From NCBI GenBank assembly GCA_963774155.1, contig CAVZDW010000003.1, positions 124,001-188,000 on the forward strand: a stretch of DNA of 64,000 nucleotides, given 5' to 3'. Below are positions 53,979 to 61,224 of this stretch, in pieces (position 1 is the first letter of the stretch; each line of letters opens with the position of its first letter). The notes under the pieces are model-generated. The model searched no databases. It had not been told where the DNA came from and was given only the letters and a program-made list of their open reading frames with translations. The stretch comes from DASSUW01 sp963774155 (lineage in GTDB: Bacteria > Actinomycetota > Thermoleophilia > Solirubrobacterales > Solirubrobacteraceae). The position numbers and the translations under genes are program-made.

Positions 53979-54696
53979 GGACGTGGAACGGCGCCTCGGC
54001 CTCGGCCGCCACGTCGACCACCCGGCCGGGGAACTCGGTGTTGCCCTTGAACAGGTCCCAGTGGAGCGGGACGAGGATCTGCACGCCGATCTCGGTGGCC
54101 AGGGCGACGGCGTCGCGCGCGTCGAGATTGCCGACCAGGTTCTCGCGCTCGCGGAAGAAGGTGCGGCCGTTGACGGGCAGGAGCGCGACGTCGATGGTCA
54201 GCGGGGCGAGCGCCGCGAGCAGCGAGTCCGTCGCGATGGTGTCGCCCGCGTGGTAGAGCGTCGTGCCGCCGAGCTCGAGCACGTAGCCCACGAAGCGCGG
54301 GCTGTCGCTGTAGCCGTCCGCGGGCTCGACCGCGTGGACGGCCGGGACGACGGTCAGCCGGCCGGCGCCCGGCAGGTCGAGCTCGTCGCCGCGGGCCACG
54401 CCGACGAACGCCGCGTCCGGGACCGCGTCGCGGACCTGCGCCTCCAGCGGCTGCGGGGCCACGATCGTCAGCCCTTCGCTGCGGGCGGCGACCTCGCGCA
54501 GCGAGTACGGGTCGAGATGGTCGAGGTGCTCGTGCGTGACGAGCAGCCAGTCGACGCCGCCGGCCAACGGGTCGAGCGGCAGCGGCGGGTAGAGCCGCGC
54601 CTCGTGCTCGGCGAAGAACGGGTCGACGAGGATCGTCCGCCCGCCCGTCTCGAAGCGGAACCCCGCCTGCCCGAGCCACGTCACGACGAGCGCCAT
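53944..54696 (-). CDS. Metallo-beta-lactamase-fold hydrolase (UlaG-like)
   Basis: 250 residues, no signal peptide. The metal-binding HxHxDH is THEHLDHLDPYS; downstream VVPAVHAVEP, YHAGDTIATDSL and LVPLHWDLFKGN give the other His/Asp ligands. Resembles UlaG/YcfA-type L-ascorbate-6-phosphate lactonase-like or N-acyl-PE-PLD-like hydrolases. Divergent from the glucose-dehydrogenase-like gene with a 14-base gap. A lactonase acting after sugar oxidation would fit the neighbourhood but is inference. Confidence 0.87.
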   Translation of the reverse strand: MALVVTWLGQAGFRFETGGRTILVDPFFAEHEARLYPPLPLDPLAGGVDWLLVTHEHLDHLDPYSLREVAARSEGLTIVAPQPLEAQVRDAVPDAAFVGVARGDELDLPGAGRLTVVPAVHAVEPADGYSDSPRFVGYVLELGGTTLYHAGDTIATDSLLAALAPLTIDVALLPVNGRTFFRERENLVGNLDARDAVALATEIGVQILVPLHWDLFKGNTEFPGRVVDVAAEAEAPFHVLTLRRGARWAL

Positions 54697-54710
54697 CGCG
54701 CGAACATACC

Positions 54711-55778
54711 GTGTCTCCCGTGCAGGCCCTGATCACGACACCCGGACGGCCCGACTCCACCCGCACGGCGACCGTGCCGGATCCCGGTCGCCGTCCCGGC
54801 GGCGTGCTCATCCGCACGCTCGAGGTCGGCGTGTGCGGGACCGACCGCGAGATCGCCGACGGCCAGTTCGGCGAGGCCCCGCCCGGCGAGAGCGACCTCA
54901 TCCTCGGCCACGAGCTGCTCGGCGTGGTGGCCGAGGACGGGGGCGGCTTCGCGGCGGGCGACCTCGTCACCGCCACCGTCCGCCGCTCCTGCGGGCACTG
55001 CGGCGCCTGCGCCGAGGGCGCGCCCGACGCCTGCGACACCGGCGACTACACGGAGCGCGGCATCACCGCCCTGCCGGGGTTCGCCTCCGAGCTGGTGGTC
55101 GAGGACGCCGAGCACGTGGTCGCCGTCCCGCCCGAGCTCGGCCGCCTCGGCGTGCTGGCCGAGCCGGCCTCGATCTGCGCGCGCGGCATCCGCCAGACGG
55201 CGCTGATCGGCGCCCGCCAGCCCTGGGACCCGACCCGGGCGCTGGTCATCGGCGCCGGAGCCATCGGGATGCTCGCGACCTACATGCTGCGCCTGGCCGG
55301 CCACGAGGTGTGGACCACGGCCCGGAGCGACGCGGCGAGCGAGAAGGGCCGGCTCGTCGCCGCGTCCGGCGCCCGCTACGTGTCGACGGCCGAGACGCCG
55401 CTGAGCGCCCTCCGCGAGGAGACCCGCGGCTTCGACATCGTCATCGAGGCGGCGGGCAGCGCCGAGATGATGGTCGAGGGCATGAAGGCCCTGCGCCGGA
55501 ACGGCGTCGCCTGCCTGCTCGGCCTCGACGCCCACGCCCACGAGGTCCCACTCGACGGGACGCTCCTCGGCGTCGACTTCGTGATCGAGAACCGCGTCGT
55601 CTTCGGCAGCGTCAACGCCAACCGCGTCGACTGGACGGCCGCCGTCGACTCGCTCGGGGCCATGCAGGAGCGCTGGCCCGACGCCATGGAGCAGCTGGTC
55701 GGGCTCCGGGTCGAGCCCGACCGCTTCTCCGACGCCTTCGGCTACCGCGGCGTCAAGGCGACTCTGGCGTTCAGCTGA
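54711..55778 (+). CDS. Glucose 1-dehydrogenase-like zinc dehydrogenase
   Basis: 355 residues. Medium-chain dehydrogenase close to archaeal glucose/galactose dehydrogenases: EVGVCGTDREIADGQFGEAP, LILGHELLGVV, structural zinc SCGHCGACAEGAPDAC, LAEPASICARGIRQ and Rossmann ALVIGAGAIGMLATYML. The glucose-dehydrogenase C-terminal region includes FGSVNANRVDWTAAV (substrate and dimer region). It would oxidise an aldose to the lactone. Its 3' end is convergent with the DUF1080 gene, 2 bases apart. Confidence 0.9.
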   Translation: MSPVQALITTPGRPDSTRTATVPDPGRRPGGVLIRTLEVGVCGTDREIADGQFGEAPPGESDLILGHELLGVVAEDGGGFAAGDLVTATVRRSCGHCGACAEGAPDACDTGDYTERGITALPGFASELVVEDAEHVVAVPPELGRLGVLAEPASICARGIRQTALIGARQPWDPTRALVIGAGAIGMLATYMLRLAGHEVWTTARSDAASEKGRLVAASGARYVSTAETPLSALREETRGFDIVIEAAGSAEMMVEGMKALRRNGVACLLGLDAHAHEVPLDGTLLGVDFVIENRVVFGSVNANRVDWTAAVDSLGAMQERWPDAMEQLVGLRVEPDRFSDAFGYRGVKATLAFS

Positions 55779-55780
55779 AG

Positions 55781-56563
55781 CTAACGATCGGACAGGTCCT
55801 TGATGCGGACGTTGCGGAACGACACGACGTCGTTGGGCGCGCCGTGCGCCTGCAGGCCGATGTAGCCCACGAGGCCGCGTGAGTCCGAGCCCGGGTCCTC
55901 CGGACGACCCGGGAACGGCAGGCCGGGCGCGTTCTCGAACTCGTTGATGATCTCGCCGTTGCGGATCACCGTGTAGTGCTGGCCCTCGACGCGGATCTCG
56001 ATGTCGTTCCAGACACCCTTCGGAGTCGGCTTCGAGGCCGCGGAGTCGAGGTCGGCAAAGCCGTAGATCGAGCCGGTCTTCCGCGCGTCGCCGCCCGGGT
56101 CGTCGTTGATCTGGATCTCGTGGCCGCAGACGACCGCCACCCAGGCGTCGTCGTCGGTCGGACAGCCCGGCACCGGCGCGTGCGGGGCCGGGAAGCGCAC
56201 CTGGATCCCGCTGTTGGCCCGTGCGCCCGGCTCCGGCGCGTCGTCGCGGAACTGCAGCTTCAGGGAGAAGTCGCCGTACGGCCGCGCGGCGTACCAGAGG
56301 ACGCCGAGGCCCGGGGCGCCGGGGCCCGAGCGGACCGTGCCGTCGCGCTGCAGCGTCATCGACGACCCGCCCGCGTAGCGCCAGCGCTCGAAGCAGCGCT
56401 TGCTGCCGTCGAGGATCGTCTCGTAGCCGCCGCGGGTCTTCCCGCAGCTCTTCCCCCGATCGTGGCCGCGGCCCTTGCCGCCGCGCCCGGTGTCCGCCAC
56501 CGCCGGGATCGTCACCGCGGCGACGAGCGCCGTGAGACCGAGCAACATGACGAGCTTGCGCAT
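55781..56563 (-). CDS. Exported DUF1080 / 3-keto-disaccharide hydrolase-like protein
   Basis: 260 residues. ATG at 56561-56563 with a strong GGAGGAGAG upstream; an in-frame ATG 18 codons earlier is less likely. Signal peptide (MRKLVMLLGLTALVAAVTIP). The mature domain is a concanavalin-like beta sandwich with NSGIQVRFP, CGHEIQINDDPGGDARKTGS, GVWNDIEIRVEGQHYTVIRN and LVGYIGLQAHG, matching Pfam 3-keto-disaccharide hydrolase (DUF1080). Family members hydrolyse 3-keto-glycosides outside the cytoplasm. A partner for the ThuA/dehydrogenase protein in the same region. Confidence 0.88.
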   Translation of the reverse strand: MRKLVMLLGLTALVAAVTIPAVADTGRGGKGRGHDRGKSCGKTRGGYETILDGSKRCFERWRYAGGSSMTLQRDGTVRSGPGAPGLGVLWYAARPYGDFSLKLQFRDDAPEPGARANSGIQVRFPAPHAPVPGCPTDDDAWVAVVCGHEIQINDDPGGDARKTGSIYGFADLDSAASKPTPKGVWNDIEIRVEGQHYTVIRNGEIINEFENAPGLPFPGRPEDPGSDSRGLVGYIGLQAHGAPNDVVSFRNVRIKDLSDR

Positions 56564-56662
56564 CTCTCCTCCTCCGCCTAGGAAGTGCCTCCACCGCGGA
56601 AGGCTAGCGAGCGCCAAGCCCGCGCCAATGGTGCGCCAAGGTGCGTCCGGGAAGGTTCGACC

Positions 56663-56818
56663 GTGCCTACCGACCGCCCCCAGCCCTCGCTGAGCCTCGG
56701 TTTCGTCGTGACGGAGATGGTGCGCGCGCCCGAGCCGGTCGTCCCCGACCCGTTCATCGCGCCGGCGCCGCTCCCGAACGGGGACGCCGCGGCGAGCCGC
56801 GGCGCCCCCGTCCTCTGA
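56663..56818 (+). CDS. Possible 51-residue proline-rich peptide
   Basis: GTG at 56663 with GGAAGG 7-8 bases upstream, stop TGA at 56816-56818. Product VPTDRPQPSLSLGFVVTEMV then a Pro/Ala-rich tail (EPVVPDPFIAPAPLPNG). It occupies the gap between the DUF1080 start and the 3' end of the ThuA-type gene. No homologue recognised; the reading frame may be chance in GC-rich DNA. Confidence 0.3.
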   Translation: MPTDRPQPSLSLGFVVTEMVRAPEPVVPDPFIAPAPLPNGDAAASRGAPVL

Positions 56819-56821
56819 GCG

Positions 56822-59800
56822 CTAGAGCCCGGCCCCGCTGAACTCGACCCAGTTCAGCAGGCCGAAGCCGGTTGCCGGACCGCCCGTCGCCTGCCTGAAC
56901 GTCAGGTAGACCCTGTGGCTCCCGGTGACCGTTCCGGTGAACGGGCAGGTCTGGCTCGTGTAGACGCCGTTGTTGCCCGTGGACCGCAGCTCGCACGTGG
57001 CGATCACGGGGCCGCCGACGGTGTCCAGCCGCACGTCGACGAGGCCTCGCAGCGTCCCGGCCGCCTGGTTGTTGGCGAAGCGGAACGTGATCTGCTTGTC
57101 CATGTTGTCGAACGAGTAGCGGTTGTTGAGCGCGAGCCAGTCGCCGTTGTCGATCTGGTTCGCGGCCTGGCCGCCGCCCAGCGGATCGGTCTCCGGCGCC
57201 GCGACGCTGGAGAACTGGATCCCCGCGGCCTCCTGCACGTACTCGACGTGCTGGCGCCGCAGCTGGACCACGTGCTGCTTGGTCGTGGTCAGCGGCGGGG
57301 TCGAGCCCGCGCCGCCCGTGTCCGTGTACGACGCGTTGATGCCGCCGCCCAGGTAGCCGCCGTGGGCGGCGTCCCCGGCCAGCGTCGGGAGCACGCCGGA
57401 GCAGCCGGTCTGGCCGGCCTCGGCGTGGCCGTGCTGGTCGTGCACGAGCACGAACGTCACCTGCACGCGGCTGCAGTCGATCGACGCGTCCTCCGGATCG
57501 GTGACGGTCACCGTGTACGGGATCGAGTCACCGAACTCGAAGAAGTCGCCGTCGACCGGCGTCGTGATGGTCACGGTCGGCGCCGTGTTGCCGACCGTGA
57601 TCGGGATCGTCCGCGACTGCGTCTTCCCGCTCGAGTCGGTCACGGTCAGCCGCGCCGTGTAGACCCCCGGCGTCGTGTACGTGTACGACGGGTTCGGGTC
57701 CATCGAGCGGTCCGCGTCGGTGCCCGGGACGCCGAAGTCCCAGTCGAAGCGGATCGAGTCGCCCTCGTCGGGATCCATCGAGCCCTCGCTGGAGAACTGC
57801 ACGGTCAGCGGCGCCGCGCCGTTGGTCGGCGTGGCGTCCATGACCGCCTTCGGCCGCTGCGAGCCCGCGGTGTACTCGAACCGGTACAGGCCGGCGTCCG
57901 GGTTGGCCACGAAGAAGCCGTCGCCGTACGTCAGCAGGTACAGGTTGCCGTCGGCCCCGAACTGCATGTCCATCGGGTTGTCGCACTCGAACGGCACCGC
58001 GGGGTTGGTCGGCGAGCCGAACGCGCCGCAGTTGAGCGTGTTGTTGATCTTCTGGATCCCGCCCTTGGAGTCGAACCGGACCTCACGCAGGTAGTCGCGG
58101 GTGAACTCCCCGAGGATCATCGCCCCGTCGTAGTACGGCGGGAACTTCGTCTCGCTCGTGCTGGCGGGGTCGAACTCGTACGCGTCCGCGCCGTGCGGGC
58201 CGACGCCGCCCACCCCGAGCTCCGGGAAGAGCTGCGGGCAGGTGCCGCCGGATCCGTCGTAGTACGCGAGGCACGGCGTGCCCTGCGGCGGGGTCGCGTT
58301 GTCGTTGTACGAGTACCAGATGTCCGGCTGGGTGATCGGCGGCCCGTGCCGCAGGCCCGTGTTCCAGCGCGAGGTGTTGGCCGGCCCCTTGGTCGGGTTG
58401 TCGCAGTCGAACGGCTCGCCGAACGTCACCTGGGTGTTGAAGTCCCACTGGTACATCGGGAGCTGCGGGCCGTAACACATCGGCCAGCCGTAGTTGGACG
58501 GCTCGCGGACGACCTCGACCCGTCCGGTACCCGCCGGCCCACGGAAGTTCGTGGGAGCGCGGGAGTCCGGCGAGTAGTCGGTCACGTACGCGACGTCGTC
58601 GGAGTCGACCTGGACCCGGAACGGGTTCCGGAAGCCCATGGCGTAGATCTCCGGGCGGGTCTTGGCCATCCCCTCCGGGAACAGGTTCCCGTCCGGGATC
58701 GCGTACGAGCCGTCGGCGTTGACCTTGATCCGGAGCAGCTTGCCGCGGAGGTCGTTCGTGTTGGTGGCCCCGCGCCGCGCGTCGTTGTGCGGGGCGAGGA
58801 ACCAGTTGGCCTCCTGCGTGGTCGCCACCGTCATCGACGGCGCGGCAGGACCGGGGCCGGTCAGGCCCGTCGCGGCCGCCGTCATCAGCGGCACGTCGTC
58901 CTGGGACCAGCGGCCCGCGAAGCCGATCGCGCGGTTTGCCCCCGAGTTACTGACGAAGACGTCGTCGATGTTCGACAGCGCCTCCAGCTTGGCCTCGAGG
59001 TCGGCGTTGTCGAACGGGAAGGCGATCGGCGCCGTCGTCTGGCCGTCGAACGTGAGCGTGAACGTGCCCCCGGTCGCGTTGGCGGGCGAGATCGTCTGGT
59101 TCTCGTTCGTCTTCATGTCGTTGAACGGCGGGAACTGCTGCACGTTCACCGAGCCGGCCGGCGTGTCGTCGCCGGTCACGAGCCAGAGGTTGTTGTCGGA
59201 GTCGAAGTCGATGTCACCGGCGACGTGGCAGCACGCCCCGCGGTCGACCTCGACCCTCATGATCTTCTGCTCGGTGTCGAGATCCAGGTGCGCGGGCTGC
59301 CCGCCGGCCGCCTCGCGGAACTTGAACCGGGAGAGCTGGAAGTAGCCCATCCACTCGTCGAAGGTCGCCGGGTCGGCCGCCATGACGGGCGCGTTGCCGG
59401 GAGGCGTCGTGGCCGGGTACGGCTTGCCGCTCTCGGCCGTGCCGTCCATCTGCAGCGGCGAGTAGTAGAGGTACACCCACCTGTTGGTGGCGAAGTTGTT
59501 GTCCACCGCCGGCCCGTACAGGCCGTCCTCGCTGTGGGTGTAGACCGGGAGGCTGGCGATCACGTCGACCGAGCCGCTCTCGGGGTCGTGCAGGCGCACC
59601 CGCCCGTCGCGCGTGGTCTGGATGATCCGGCCGTCCGGGAGCTGGTCGAAGCCGATCGGCTCGTTCAGGTTGGGCGGCGCGGTGATCTTGACCTGCTGGA
59701 AGTTCGCCAGCACGGTGGCGCCGCAGTCGCTGTACGTCGGGTCGGAGACGCCGGCCGTCCAGGCGACCGCGCCGGCCAGGTGCTCGCGGAAGTTCGAGCT

Positions 59801-60892
59801 CCGGTAGGACGATCGGGTGTGGCCGAGCGCCGAGTAGAACGAGCGGCCGCCCTCATAGTCCTTGCACCACATGACCGGGTGGTCGAAGCCCATCGCGCCG
59901 CCCGCGTACGTCGTCTCGTCGACGGTCGCGAGCACGTGCGAGAAGCCCCGGACGTTGCTCGTGAAGTTGTAGTACTCGTCCTCGTGGTTCCAGTACTCGG
60001 GCAGCGACTTGCTCGCGTCGTGGACCCGGTCGGCGACCTTGATGGTCGCGCCGTCGAGCGCGGCGGCGGCGCCGGTGGCGCGCGTGCCGAGCAGGTCGTT
60101 CATGAACGGCCAGCCGGTCTCGGTGGCGATCGCCGAGTGGATGCCGAGGAAGCCGCCGCCGTCCTTGAAGTAGCTCTCGAACGCGGCCTGCTCGGTGTCG
60201 TTGAGGACGTCGCCGGCGGTGTTGAGGAAGACCACCGAGCGATAGCGCTCGAGGTTCGTCTCGGTGAAGACCCCCGACGAGGTGCTCGCCACGGTGACCC
60301 GGAAGCGTTCGCGGCGCCCGATGTCACGCAGCGCATCGACGGCGTCGGAGACCGACGAGTGGGTCTCGCCGATGGCCTCCGTGAACGCCAGCACGTCGTA
60401 GCGGGGAGGCGGCGGTGCCGCCTCTTCGGGCTGCGGGCCTGGAGCGGGTCGCGGCGCCGGGGCCGTCGTGCGCGCGAGCACGGTCAGACGGCGGTCGGAC
60501 AGCTCGCAGCTGCGGCCCGCGCGCGCGGTCACGCACGTGGAGAGCCAGTACCGGCCCGGTGCGACCGACGCCGGAAGGTCGACGTCGAGATCGAACCGCC
60601 GTCGTTGACCGGCGGCGACCTTGCCGAGGCGCTTCGCGACGAGCACGCGCCCGCCGTGGGCGTACTTGTACTTGCGCAGCCTGATGACCACCTGCGGGCG
60701 TGTGGCCCGCCTGGCCGTGTTGAGCACCCGAGCCGACACGTCGAACGATCCGCCGGCGATGACCTCCTCCGGCGGGGCGCTGACCGAGCGCAGCGGCTCG
60801 GTGCTCTTGGCGGTCGCCGTTGCGGGCGCGAGCAGCGCCAGACCGGCGAGGACGGGCAGCGCCGTGCGGCGCGATGCCGTGCACATTCGCAT
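56822..60892 (-). CDS. Giant exported ThuA / PQQ-type sugar dehydrogenase / PKD protein
   Basis: 1,356 residues. Signal peptide (RRTALPVLAGLALLAPATAT); CARDB-like beta domain (about 35-140); Pro-rich linker; ThuA glutamine-amidotransferase-like domain (about 165-390; VVFLNTAGDVLNDTEQAAFE, GGGFLGIHSAIATE, GFDHPVMWCKDYEGGRSFYS); a glucose/sorbosone dehydrogenase beta-propeller (about 405-1000; PIGFDQLPDGRIIQTTRDG, YAMGFRNPFRVQVD, GNLYLLTYGDG); a PKD domain (about 1010-1100; FDWDFGVPGTDAD, YTYTTPGVYTARLTV); and a C-terminal carbohydrate-binding-like domain (about 1210-1356). It probably oxidises or processes sugars outside the cell. ATG about 12 bases after a GGAGGAGG. Confidence 0.9.
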   Translation of the reverse strand: MRMCTASRRTALPVLAGLALLAPATATAKSTEPLRSVSAPPEEVIAGGSFDVSARVLNTARRATRPQVVIRLRKYKYAHGGRVLVAKRLGKVAAGQRRRFDLDVDLPASVAPGRYWLSTCVTARAGRSCELSDRRLTVLARTTAPAPRPAPGPQPEEAAPPPPRYDVLAFTEAIGETHSSVSDAVDALRDIGRRERFRVTVASTSSGVFTETNLERYRSVVFLNTAGDVLNDTEQAAFESYFKDGGGFLGIHSAIATETGWPFMNDLLGTRATGAAAALDGATIKVADRVHDASKSLPEYWNHEDEYYNFTSNVRGFSHVLATVDETTYAGGAMGFDHPVMWCKDYEGGRSFYSALGHTRSSYRSSNFREHLAGAVAWTAGVSDPTYSDCGATVLANFQQVKITAPPNLNEPIGFDQLPDGRIIQTTRDGRVRLHDPESGSVDVIASLPVYTHSEDGLYGPAVDNNFATNRWVYLYYSPLQMDGTAESGKPYPATTPPGNAPVMAADPATFDEWMGYFQLSRFKFREAAGGQPAHLDLDTEQKIMRVEVDRGACCHVAGDIDFDSDNNLWLVTGDDTPAGSVNVQQFPPFNDMKTNENQTISPANATGGTFTLTFDGQTTAPIAFPFDNADLEAKLEALSNIDDVFVSNSGANRAIGFAGRWSQDDVPLMTAAATGLTGPGPAAPSMTVATTQEANWFLAPHNDARRGATNTNDLRGKLLRIKVNADGSYAIPDGNLFPEGMAKTRPEIYAMGFRNPFRVQVDSDDVAYVTDYSPDSRAPTNFRGPAGTGRVEVVREPSNYGWPMCYGPQLPMYQWDFNTQVTFGEPFDCDNPTKGPANTSRWNTGLRHGPPITQPDIWYSYNDNATPPQGTPCLAYYDGSGGTCPQLFPELGVGGVGPHGADAYEFDPASTSETKFPPYYDGAMILGEFTRDYLREVRFDSKGGIQKINNTLNCGAFGSPTNPAVPFECDNPMDMQFGADGNLYLLTYGDGFFVANPDAGLYRFEYTAGSQRPKAVMDATPTNGAAPLTVQFSSEGSMDPDEGDSIRFDWDFGVPGTDADRSMDPNPSYTYTTPGVYTARLTVTDSSGKTQSRTIPITVGNTAPTVTITTPVDGDFFEFGDSIPYTVTVTDPEDASIDCSRVQVTFVLVHDQHGHAEAGQTGCSGVLPTLAGDAAHGGYLGGGINASYTDTGGAGSTPPLTTTKQHVVQLRRQHVEYVQEAAGIQFSSVAAPETDPLGGGQAANQIDNGDWLALNNRYSFDNMDKQITFRFANNQAAGTLRGLVDVRLDTVGGPVIATCELRSTGNNGVYTSQTCPFTGTVTGSHRVYLTFRQATGGPATGFGLLNWVEFSGAGL

Positions 60893-60969
60893 GGGTACTG
60901 CGGCCTCCTCCTCGTGCGCGGGCGTGCCCGCGCGGGTTCCCCCGACCGGCTTCCCCGGCCTGTCAGGGA

Positions 60970-60998
60970 TGACTAACTGGACGGCCCCTGATTGTCAA
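60970..60998 (-). promoter_or_regulatory. Promoter of the ThuA/sugar-dehydrogenase gene
   Basis: On the minus strand a consensus TTGACA (complement 60993-60998), 17-base spacer, then TAGTCA (complement 60970-60975), about 78 bases before the ATG at 60892. The -35 is perfect and the -10 moderate. The 332-base gap 60893-61224 holds this promoter, the divergent one and two palindromes; I see no gene in it. Confidence 0.5.
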
Positions 60999-61035
60999 GC
61001 ATTAGTTACGTGGAAATCCGTCAAAGCGCGCCAGC

Positions 61036-61057
61036 TTTTGTCAAGCCCTAGGACAAA
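61036..61057. promoter_or_regulatory. TTTTGTC/GACAAA palindrome, site 1
   Basis: TTTTGTC (61036-61042) and GACAAA (61052-61057) separated by 9 bases, in the divergent control region between the ThuA-type gene and the isomerase-like gene. A second, better copy is at 61103-61123. Likely operator of a shared regulator not encoded in the window. Confidence 0.5.
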
Positions 61058-61102
61058 GTCCTCTCATGCACACGATTGGGGTGGTTCTGACCTGCAGATG
61101 CG

Positions 61103-61123
61103 TTTTGTCGCCTCCAGACAAAA
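61103..61123. promoter_or_regulatory. TTTTGTC/GACAAAA palindrome, site 2
   Basis: A perfect 7-bp inverted repeat TTTTGTC-GCCTCCA-GACAAAA ending 5 bases before the -35 of the rightward promoter, where a repressor or activator could act. Same half-site as site 1. Confidence 0.6.
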
Positions 61124-61128
61124 GTAGG

Positions 61129-61157
61129 TTGACTTGCGTCAGAACACGGGTTAGGTT
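61129..61157 (+). promoter_or_regulatory. Promoter of the sugar-isomerase-like gene
   Basis: TTGACT (61129-61134), 17-base spacer, TAGGTT (61152-61157). Predicted start near 61164 leaves a leader of about 60 bases ending in the GGGGGAGAGGG ribosome binding site of the TTG-started gene. Confidence 0.6.
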
Positions 61158-61224
61158 CGCCGCGGCGGGGTGGTCTTATTCCATTCGTCAGGCGCGCCCG
61201 CGCCATACAGAGGGGGAGAGGGAT

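Noticed and set aside
55068..55082. Extra copy of the CCGGGGTTCG end of the 3' intergenic repeat inside the glucose-dehydrogenase-like gene (and a similar one near 27505)
   Set aside because: The match is about 10 bases, encodes normal protein sequence and lacks the rest of the element.
56663..56818. RiPP precursor peptide beside the sugar cluster
   Set aside because: No modifying enzyme (radical SAM, YcaO, lanthipeptide synthetase) is nearby and the peptide has no cysteine or core-like region; kept only as a low-confidence small frame.
56915..60976. A 1,353-codon open frame on the + strand opposite the ThuA/sugar dehydrogenase gene
   Set aside because: It is a GC-rich shadow with Arg/Val/Gly/His-dominated sequence, no recognisable domain, and lies fully antisense to a gene with clear motifs. 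The same reasoning removes many long antisense frames elsewhere.
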